A stretch of 29,555 bases of DNA. It comes from an uncultured Rhodospirillales bacterium (GTDB taxonomy: Bacteria > Pseudomonadota > Alphaproteobacteria > Acetobacterales > Acetobacteraceae). Of this stretch, positions 22,600 to 29,555 are shown one piece after another. Position numbers and translations under genes: made by a program. How positions within the stretch are numbered: position 1 is the first letter of the stretch; the number at the start of each line of letters is the position of its first letter. The stretch spans positions 1-29,555 of the forward strand of contig CAIYPH010000126.1 of assembly GCA_903928045.1 (NCBI GenBank), in the 5' to 3' direction. The notes under the pieces are model-generated. The model made no database searches, had not been told where the DNA came from, and was given only the letters and a program-made list of their open reading frames with translations.

Positions 22600-24456
22600 A
22601 TGGGCAAGGACTTGCGCGCTGAAGAGGCCAAAGGCCTGGGTCTTGGAAGCCGGCCGGTGGCCCTGGACCGGCTGGTCAGACGCTTCGTTCACCTCGTCGG
22701 CTCCGCGGACGAGGGCGCCCCGGCCGCCGCTGGCCTGCGACGGCAGCGCAAGGCGGCGCTGCTGCGGATGAATGCCCGTTTTGCCGCGGCGATCGACAAG
22801 CTCCGTCAGGGTCTCGTCATTCTCGATCATGATCTCCAGGTACTCGTCTGCAACCACCGTCTGCACGAACTCTTCCCCGCCGCGGCCCCCGCCTTGGTGG
22901 CCGGCGAGCGACTGCCCGACATCATCGCCACCGCCGGCTGCCGTCTGGAGTGCGGCGCCGGGCATCCGGAGTGCGATATGCGGCGCTGCTTCTCCGCGGG
23001 GTCCGCCTTCACGTGCCGCCACGCCTTGCCAACCGGGCGTATCATTCTCGCCCGCTGGCACCGCCTGCCCGATCTCTGCTGGGTCGGCACCTTTGAGGAC
23101 ATCACCGAACAGCACCAATCCACTGCGCGCATCGCCCATCTCGCCCGCCATGACGATTTGACGGACCTGATCAATCGCGCCGGTTTCTCCGAAGCCGTGG
23201 CCCGCGCCGCTGGCGCAGCGCGCCGGGGCGAGACCTTCGCGGTTCTGGCGATCCGGCTCGACCGCTTTAGCAAGGTCATCGAATCCTTCGGCCACGATAT
23301 CGGCGATGCGCTGTTGCGCGAGGCCGCTACCCGCCTGCGTCGCTCCGTCCGCGATGTCGACGAGGTCGGCCGCCTCGGCCGTGAGGAGTTCACGGTCTTG
23401 CAAACCAAGGTCGATCAGCCCGAGGGCGCCGAGTCGCTCGCCCGGCGGGTCATCGAAATCCTGGCCTTGCCTTATTCCATCGAGGGCAATGAGGTATCGG
23501 TCGGCATATCGATCGGCATCGCCCTGGGGGACGCGGACTCGACCGACGCCGAGACCATTCTGCGCAACGCCTCGCTCGCCCTCGCCGAAGCGGCGGTCGA
23601 CGGTGAGCGCCCCAATCGCAGCGGCTTCTACCGCATTTTTGCCGCCGCCATGGGCGAGGCCGCCAAGGCCCGCCGGGCGATCGAGGCGGATCTCCGCCAC
23701 GCGCTTGAGCGCAACGAGCTGGAACTGTTCTACCAGCCACTGATCAACATCGGCGCGCGCCGCGTCAGCGGTTTCGAGGCGCTGCTGCGCTGGCGCCATC
23801 CGGTCAAGGGGCTGATCCCGCCCGATGCATTCATCCCGCTGGCCGAGGAGAGTGGCCTCATCGTGCCGATCGGCGAATGGGTGCTACGCACCGCCTGTGC
23901 CGAGGCGATGCGCTGGGATACCCCGGATGGCGGCGCCCCGCTGCGCGTCGCGGTCAATCTATCCGCGGTGCAATTCGCCAGCCCCGGCCTGCCGGATATC
24001 GTCGAGGATGCGCTGACCTGGAGCGGCCTCCCAGGCGAACGGCTGGAACTTGAGGTGACGGAGAGCGTCCTGTTGCAGGACAACGCCGCCACCCTCGAAA
24101 CCCTCCACCGGCTGCGCGGCCTGGGCGCGCGGATCTCGATGGATGATTTCGGCACCGGCTATTCCTCGCTGAGCTATCTGCGCAGCTTCCCCTTCGACAA
24201 GATCAAGATCGACAAATCCTTCATCCAGGGCCTTAGCCAGTCCGGCGAAAGCGAGGCCATCGTGCGGGCGATCGCCGGACTCGGGATATCGCTGGGCATC
24301 GCCACCACTGCCGAGGGGGTCGAGACCTACGATCAGCTCGAACGCCTGATCGCCGATGGCTGCACGGAGGTGCAGGGTTACTTCTTCAGCCCCCCTCGCC
24401 CGGCCGCCGAGGTGCCCGGCCTGATCCTGACCGCGCCGGCACGGCAGGTGGCATGA
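22600..24456 (+). CDS. PAS-GGDEF-EAL protein, probable cyclic-di-GMP phosphodiesterase
   Basis: A 618-residue cytoplasmic signalling protein; no membrane segments. ATG 22600 is preferred, with in-frame GTG 22564 as an alternative. Residues about 58-170 form a PAS-like sensor (LRQGLVILDHDLQVLVCNHRL) with an unusual cysteine cluster: Cys84, 114, 118, 125, 130, 139 and 160. The GGDEF domain (about 180-340) has a broken active site, GREEF at 260-264, so cyclase activity is unlikely; GTP may still bind as a regulator. The EAL domain (about 360-610) keeps EALLRWRHP (393-401), NLSAVQF, ELEVTESV, DDFGTGYSSLSYL (515-527), KIDKSFI and AEGVE. It should therefore hydrolyse cyclic-di-GMP, under redox or metal control if the cysteines act as a sensor. 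Confidence 0.92.
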   Translation: MGKDLRAEEAKGLGLGSRPVALDRLVRRFVHLVGSADEGAPAAAGLRRQRKAALLRMNARFAAAIDKLRQGLVILDHDLQVLVCNHRLHELFPAAAPALVAGERLPDIIATAGCRLECGAGHPECDMRRCFSAGSAFTCRHALPTGRIILARWHRLPDLCWVGTFEDITEQHQSTARIAHLARHDDLTDLINRAGFSEAVARAAGAARRGETFAVLAIRLDRFSKVIESFGHDIGDALLREAATRLRRSVRDVDEVGRLGREEFTVLQTKVDQPEGAESLARRVIEILALPYSIEGNEVSVGISIGIALGDADSTDAETILRNASLALAEAAVDGERPNRSGFYRIFAAAMGEAAKARRAIEADLRHALERNELELFYQPLINIGARRVSGFEALLRWRHPVKGLIPPDAFIPLAEESGLIVPIGEWVLRTACAEAMRWDTPDGGAPLRVAVNLSAVQFASPGLPDIVEDALTWSGLPGERLELEVTESVLLQDNAATLETLHRLRGLGARISMDDFGTGYSSLSYLRSFPFDKIKIDKSFIQGLSQSGESEAIVRAIAGLGISLGIATTAEGVETYDQLERLIADGCTEVQGYFFSPPRPAAEVPGLILTAPARQVA

Positions 24457-24464
24457 CCTGATAG

Positions 24465-24604
24465 TGAAGAAAGCAAGCGCTTCTTTTTGAAAAAAGAAGC
24501 AAAAACTTTCTATCCGTCTGGTTCACAGCTGCCCGGGGAACAGCGCAGCCAAACGGACAAAAATTTCGTGGTTCTTATTTCCAAAAAAGAACCCCTTCCT
24601 TCCT
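24465..24604. repeat. Double-hairpin intergenic repeat, copy E
   Basis: A complete copy between two rightward genes. The left hairpin is 24479-24500 (GCTTCTTTTT-G-AAAAAAGAAGC). The right hairpin is 24570-24593 (GGTTCTTATTTCCAAAAAAGAACC, one arm mutated). The centre contains GCCCGGGGAACAGCG, close to copy C. It starts 8 bases after the EAL gene stop and ends 51 bases before the next start, so any promoter for the NTF2-like gene must lie in or just after it. Confidence 0.75.
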
Positions 24605-24655
24605 CCCAAAACCGGATGCAGTCTGTGCCGATCAACCCTCTGAAGGCACGAACAC

Positions 24656-25030
24656 ATGTCACAGGATCTGGTGGCCATCGAGGCCGCGGTACAGGACTAT
24701 CTCGATGGGCTTTATGAAGGCGATGCCGACAAGCTTGCCAGCGTGTTCCACCCCACCAGCGCGCTCACCTTCGAAGCCGGCGGCGAGCTGAAGCCGCTGC
24801 CGCGTGATGAGTGGCTCGCCGGTGTGCGCACCCGTCCCTCCCCGAAGTCGCAGGGCCTGGCCCGGCATGACCATATTTTGCAGATCGACATGTCCGGCCC
24901 GACGACGGCCTTCGTGAAGCTGAAATGCGCCGTGCCGCCGCGCTACTTCACTGATTATCTCTGCTTCCTCAAGGTTGGCGGAAAGTGGCAGGTCGCGCAG
25001 AAGGTGTTCGCGACGGCGGCGGCGCCCTAA
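24656..25030 (+). CDS. NTF2-like (putative lumazine-binding) protein
   Basis: A 124-residue protein with the cone-shaped NTF2-like fold seen in the putative lumazine-binding family. The first helices are VAIEAAVQDYLDGLYEGDADKLASVFHP (residues about 6-33). Strand pieces SALTFEAGGELKPLPRDEWLAGV, HDHILQIDMSGPTTAFVKLKCAV and FTDYLCFLKVGGKWQVAQKVF close the fold. Such proteins may bind small ligands or act as enzymes (dehydratase/isomerase relatives); no catalytic residues can be assigned. ATG 24656 with GAAGG upstream. The MFS gene follows 14 bases after its stop, so they probably form one transcript and may share a substrate. Confidence 0.8.
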   Translation: MSQDLVAIEAAVQDYLDGLYEGDADKLASVFHPTSALTFEAGGELKPLPRDEWLAGVRTRPSPKSQGLARHDHILQIDMSGPTTAFVKLKCAVPPRYFTDYLCFLKVGGKWQVAQKVFATAAAP

Positions 25031-25044
25031 GCGCGAGAACGCCC

Positions 25045-26241
25045 GTGCCGACCTGGTTCGTGGCGCTGGCCGCCACGATGCTGGCCCAGATGATCTCGTC
25101 CTTCATGGGCCAGTGCCTGCCGGTGCTGGCGCCGCTGGTCACGGCCGGCGTCGGCGTGGCGCCGGAGCGGATCGGCAATCTCTCTTCGCTCACCTCGCTC
25201 GGCTCCTGCCTGTTTCTCGCCTTCGGCAGCCCGTTCCTCGCCCGCTTCGGGCCGGTGCGCTCGCTGCAGGCCGGCGCCGCCTGCGCCATCATCGCCATGC
25301 TGGTGGCTGCCCTCGGCTGGTGGCCGGCGCTGATGGTGGCATCGCTGTTGCTCGGCATCGGCTACGGCCCGATGCCACCCGCCGGCAGCCGCATCCTCGC
25401 CGCCACCGCGCCAAAACAGCATCGCTCACTGATTTTCTCCATCAAGCAATCCGGCGCCCCCGCCGGTGGCGCGTTGGCCGGGCTGATCATTGCCCCGGTG
25501 GCGGCCGCCTATAGCTGGAGCGCGGCGCTGATCGTCGCCTGCATCGCCAGCCTGCTCTCGATCATCGCCATCGCTCCGCTGCGCGCGCAGATGGACATGG
25601 AGCGCGATCGCGGCCGCTCGATCCACCCGCGTGACGTCTTCAACATCGCCGCCGTGCTGCGGCCGATCAAGACGCTGGGGCGGGACAAGACGCTGCTGGC
25701 GGTGACGCTGCTGGCGATCTCCTTCTCCTGCGCCCAGGGCACGCTCTACAGCTTCTCCGTCACCTATCTCACCCAGCGCGGGCTCGGGCTGGTGGATGCC
25801 GGCTTCGCCTATTCCTGCCTGCAGATGGCCGGCGTGGTGGCGCGCATCGTGCTCGGTTGGGTGGCCGACCGCACTGGCCGGTCGGACGTGAACCTGGTGA
25901 TCCAGGCCTATGTCGCCGTCCTCGCTTTGCTCGCCTACGCCTTCCTGCCGGCCGACGCGCCACTCGCCGTGGTGGTGCTGGTCACCACCTCCTGCGGCTT
26001 TTTCTGCGCCTCCTGGAACGGCATCGTGATGGCCGAGGTGGCCCGCCTCGCGCCCCCCGACGAGATCGCGGACGCGACCTCGGCCTCCACCTTGTTCATC
26101 TTCCTCGGCTACGTCTTCGCCCCCAGCCTGTTCGCCTTCGCGGTCCCCTATATCGGCTGGAGCTGGCCCTACGCGATCATCGCCGCCCAGCTCGCCGCAA
26201 TGGCGGTCGTACAGACCATTATACTCGCACGGAAGAATTGA
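25045..26241 (+). CDS. Major facilitator superfamily transporter
   Basis: A 398-residue membrane protein with about 12 helices in two halves. GTG 25045 is chosen because it begins just before the first helix (PTWFVALAATMLAQMISSF) and leaves a 14-base gap to the previous gene; the longer in-frame start would overlap that gene. A proline/glycine-rich GIGYGPMPPAGSRILAA region and SIKQSGAPAGGALAGLIIAP in helices 4-5 are typical of this type, and VLGWVADRTGRSDVNL is the second-half copy of the MFS loop motif. Substrate unknown. It has no partner enzyme other than the NTF2-like gene. The peptide-type ABC operon begins 104 bases downstream. Confidence 0.88.
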   Translation: MPTWFVALAATMLAQMISSFMGQCLPVLAPLVTAGVGVAPERIGNLSSLTSLGSCLFLAFGSPFLARFGPVRSLQAGAACAIIAMLVAALGWWPALMVASLLLGIGYGPMPPAGSRILAATAPKQHRSLIFSIKQSGAPAGGALAGLIIAPVAAAYSWSAALIVACIASLLSIIAIAPLRAQMDMERDRGRSIHPRDVFNIAAVLRPIKTLGRDKTLLAVTLLAISFSCAQGTLYSFSVTYLTQRGLGLVDAGFAYSCLQMAGVVARIVLGWVADRTGRSDVNLVIQAYVAVLALLAYAFLPADAPLAVVVLVTTSCGFFCASWNGIVMAEVARLAPPDEIADATSASTLFIFLGYVFAPSLFAFAVPYIGWSWPYAIIAAQLAAMAVVQTIILARKN

Positions 26242-26345
26242 CTCCCGCCCGCCGGCTCTTCAGTGTTTCGCAATTGGCGGTCGGCCGGTGCGGCGAGGCT
26301 TCGCGGCGCGGTCCCGTGCAACCAACAACCCGGGGGGCGGGCATA

Positions 26346-27890
26346 ATGGTCAATCCGAGACGGACTGCGTTGCTGTTGGGAACCGCGCTGGTCGCGGGCG
26401 GGCTCGCTGTGGCAAGCGGACCGGCGATGGCGCAGAAGAAGGGCGGCAGCCTGGTCTACGCCAACGTCTCCGCGGTGGGCACGATGGACCCGCATGTCGC
26501 CAACGCGGTGGCCGATCTCGAGACCATCCACCACGTCCATGAGGGCCTCGTCGCCATGGGCGAGGACTACGCGGCCAAGCCGATGCTGGCCTCCAAGGTG
26601 GATATCTCGCCGGATGGCCGCACCTTCACCTTCAGCCTGCGCAAGGGCGTCAAATTCTCCAACGGCAAGGAGATGACCGCCGCTGACGTTCTGGCGAGCT
26701 ACGAGCGCTACAAGAAGGTGAGCCCCAACGCCCCGGCCCTGGCCGACGTGGCGGCGATGGAAACGCCGGACCCCTATACCTTCATCATCAAGCTCAACAA
26801 GCCGAACTCGCTGTTCGTCGAGGTGATGAAAACGCCGACCTACTCCTTCTCCATCCTCCCCGCCGAGCAGAAGGACAAGCCGGCGCGCGATGGCGACCTC
26901 GTCGGTACGGGTCCCTACATGGTCGCGGAATGGGCGCGTGACAGCCACCTCGTGCTCAAGCGCAACGACAACTACGTCGCCGATGACAGCGCCAAGGGGC
27001 CGGACGGCTACGCCGGCAAGAAGACCGCCTATCTCGACAGCATCCGCTATAACTCGGTGCCCGAGGCGAATACCCGCATCGCCGCCATCCAGTCCGGTGG
27101 CGCGGATTTCATCGCCACCATCCCGGGCGATCTCGCCAAGCGGCTGAAGGGGAACAAGGACGTCACCGTGATGTCGGTCATCCCGTTCTGCCAGGCCACC
27201 TTTATCCAGCACGCCAAGAACGGCATCTCCACCAATCACTACGTCCGTCAGGCCGTCGCTGCTCTGGTCGATGCCGAGGAGATGATGGAGGCCGCCGGCC
27301 AGGTGTGGGACCGCAACCCCTCCCTGATGTTCAAGCCCTCGGCCTATCACACCACCGTCGGCGCGCCCTGGTATGACCAGAAGAGCGTCGAGAAGGCCAA
27401 GGCGCTGCTCAAGCAGGGCAACTACGCCGGCGAGAAGATCGTGCTCGAGACCAACAACAACTACGCCTACATGCGCGACAGCAGCCAGGTGCTGGCCGAG
27501 CAGATGAAAAAGGCCGGCATGAACGTCGAGCTGAAGATGGTGGACTGGACCACCAATGCCGGCGACATGGCGCGCGGCACCGGCGGCTGGAACATCACCA
27601 TCACCGGCCTGTGCTCCGGCCCGCTGCTCGGCCCGCAGCAGTGGCGCCTCTCGCTGGCCTATGCACAGAACCCCGACGATCCCGTGGTGACCGACGGCTA
27701 CGCCAAGATGTTCGCCACCACCGATTTCGCCGAGCGCAAGCGGATCTGGGACGGCATCGAGAAGTACTTCCTCGAGGAAGGCTACCTCGTGAAGGTGGCC
27801 GACATCGCCGATCTGCGCGGCATGAACGGCAAGTTCGCCAATATCAAGCCGTACTACATGCAGCGCTTCTGGGATGTGTGGGTGAAATAA
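26346..27890 (+). CDS. Peptide/opine-type ABC transporter substrate-binding protein
   Basis: A 514-residue periplasmic protein of the SBP_bac_5 (DppA/OppA) family. ATG 26346 follows GGGGGGCGGG and gives a Sec signal, MVNPRRTALLLGTALVAG with cleavage after PAMA (about residue 29). The mature N-terminus has GGSLVYANVSAVGTMDPH, then the family stretch PMLASKVDISPDGRTFTFSLRKGVKFSNGKEMTAADVLASYERYK, and GTGPYMVAEWARDSHLVLKRNDNY. It is 28 bases upstream of the first permease. Dipeptides, oligopeptides, nickel or other ligands (for example glutathione or opines) are possible; none can be chosen. Confidence 0.93.
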   Translation: MVNPRRTALLLGTALVAGGLAVASGPAMAQKKGGSLVYANVSAVGTMDPHVANAVADLETIHHVHEGLVAMGEDYAAKPMLASKVDISPDGRTFTFSLRKGVKFSNGKEMTAADVLASYERYKKVSPNAPALADVAAMETPDPYTFIIKLNKPNSLFVEVMKTPTYSFSILPAEQKDKPARDGDLVGTGPYMVAEWARDSHLVLKRNDNYVADDSAKGPDGYAGKKTAYLDSIRYNSVPEANTRIAAIQSGGADFIATIPGDLAKRLKGNKDVTVMSVIPFCQATFIQHAKNGISTNHYVRQAVAALVDAEEMMEAAGQVWDRNPSLMFKPSAYHTTVGAPWYDQKSVEKAKALLKQGNYAGEKIVLETNNNYAYMRDSSQVLAEQMKKAGMNVELKMVDWTTNAGDMARGTGGWNITITGLCSGPLLGPQQWRLSLAYAQNPDDPVVTDGYAKMFATTDFAERKRIWDGIEKYFLEEGYLVKVADIADLRGMNGKFANIKPYYMQRFWDVWVK

Positions 27891-27918
27891 GCGGCACGGC
27901 GAGGCGACCGGACAGCGC

Positions 27919-28861
<943 letters not shown>

Positions 28862-28869
<8 letters not shown>

Positions 28870-29555
28870 GCCGCCCGCCGAACTCCTTGCCCCGCGCCGG
28901 CGCTTCCAGGTACTGCGCCGCCTCGCGCGGCACCGCTCCTTCCGCATCGGCTTCGTCATCGTCGTGCTGCTGACGCTGGCTGCCATCTTCGCGCCGCTGA
29001 TCACCAGCTTCGACCCCACGGCGATGCGCGCCCGCATCCGCTTCCGCCCGCCCCAAGCCGCCTACTGGTTCGGCACCGATAATTTCGGCCGCGATGTTTT
29101 CACCCGCTGCCTCTACGGTGCCCGCCTCTCCCTCTCCATCGGCCTCGGCGTCGCCCTGCTCTCCGGCCTGGTCGGCACCATCGCCGGCATCGTCTCCGCC
29201 CAGTACCGCCGGCTCGATGCCGTCATCATGCGCCTGATGGATGGGCTGATGGCCTTCCCCGCCATCATCCTCGCCATCGGCCTCGCCGCCGCCATGGGCC
29301 CCAACATCGGCAGCCTCATCGTCGCCCTCTCCGTCGCCTACATCCCGCGCACCGCCCGCATCGTCCGCGCCTCCGCCCTCGTCGTCCGCGAGCTCGAATT
29401 CGTCGACGCCGCCCGCGTCTCCGGCGCCTCCTCGTTGCGCATCATCTGGAAGCATCTGCTGCCCAACTGCATGGGTCCGCTCCTGGTGCAGCTCACCTTC
29501 GTCTTCGCCTACGCCATCCTCGCCGAAGCCGCCCTCTCCTTCCTCGGCATCGGCC
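28862..29555 (+). CDS. Peptide-type ABC transporter permease 2 (DppC-like), 3' end cut
   Basis: The frame begins at ATG 28862, inside the last codons of permease 1 (ATGACTGA overlap), and runs 231 codons to the right edge without a stop. About 50-60 residues are missing if it has the usual DppC length. The N-terminal helix is [20 protein letters not shown], followed by [24 protein letters not shown], the hallmark of DppC/OppC proteins. The docking loop [25 protein letters not shown] and [11 protein letters not shown] close the visible part. ATPase genes of the system would be expected just beyond the edge. Confidence 0.93.

Overview
The window is GC-rich, densely coding chromosomal DNA, most likely from an alphaproteobacterium of the Acetobacteraceae/Rhodospirillales type. 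This placement is inference. It rests on the strong GC bias at third codon positions, the methyltransferase/comF/grxC/DUF1178 neighbourhood, the FNR/FixK-type box, the wealth of uptake systems and GMC dehydrogenases, and a characteristic intergenic repeat. No 16S gene or tRNA is present to confirm it.

Layout. (1) 1-3.5 kb: an unidentified gene running off the left edge with a clear promoter and a cluster of short repeats; a secreted beta-helix protein; then a leftward pair, a class III CoA-transferase and an HFCD-type flavoprotein. (2) 3.7-5.6 kb: a 644-residue Gly/Asn-rich beta-solenoid protein that looks type-I secreted. (3) 5.8-9.7 kb, leftward: paaABCDE, the phenylacetyl-CoA epoxidase, plus a small membrane protein. 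(4) 9.9-14.0 kb: a methyltransferase diverging from a four-domain rhodanese, comF, grxC and a DUF1178 gene. (5) 14.0-19.6 kb: a radical SAM/SPASM-like enzyme, two tandem GMC flavoprotein oxidoreductases and a mannitol-dehydrogenase-family enzyme, packed with 4-base overlaps or a 6-base gap. (6) 19.7-22.4 kb: an FNR-box-preceded 41-residue membrane protein, an amino-acid-type ABC binding protein and permease without an ATPase, and a convergent TSUP permease. (7) 22.6-26.2 kb: a PAS-GGDEF-EAL protein, an NTF2-like protein and an MFS transporter. (8) 26.3 kb to the right edge: a peptide-type ABC system (binding protein, two permeases, the last one cut).

The most notable non-coding structure is a repeat of about 140 bp made of two inverted hairpin arms. 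It occurs four times complete and once as a half, and always just 3' of a gene. It probably ends or shields transcripts. The candidates most worth following up are the radical SAM/GMC/GMC/PSLDR cluster, the tiny FNR-box-preceded membrane protein, the repeat family, and the Asn-substituted RTX-like repeat protein. There is no gene-free stretch longer than about 300 bases.
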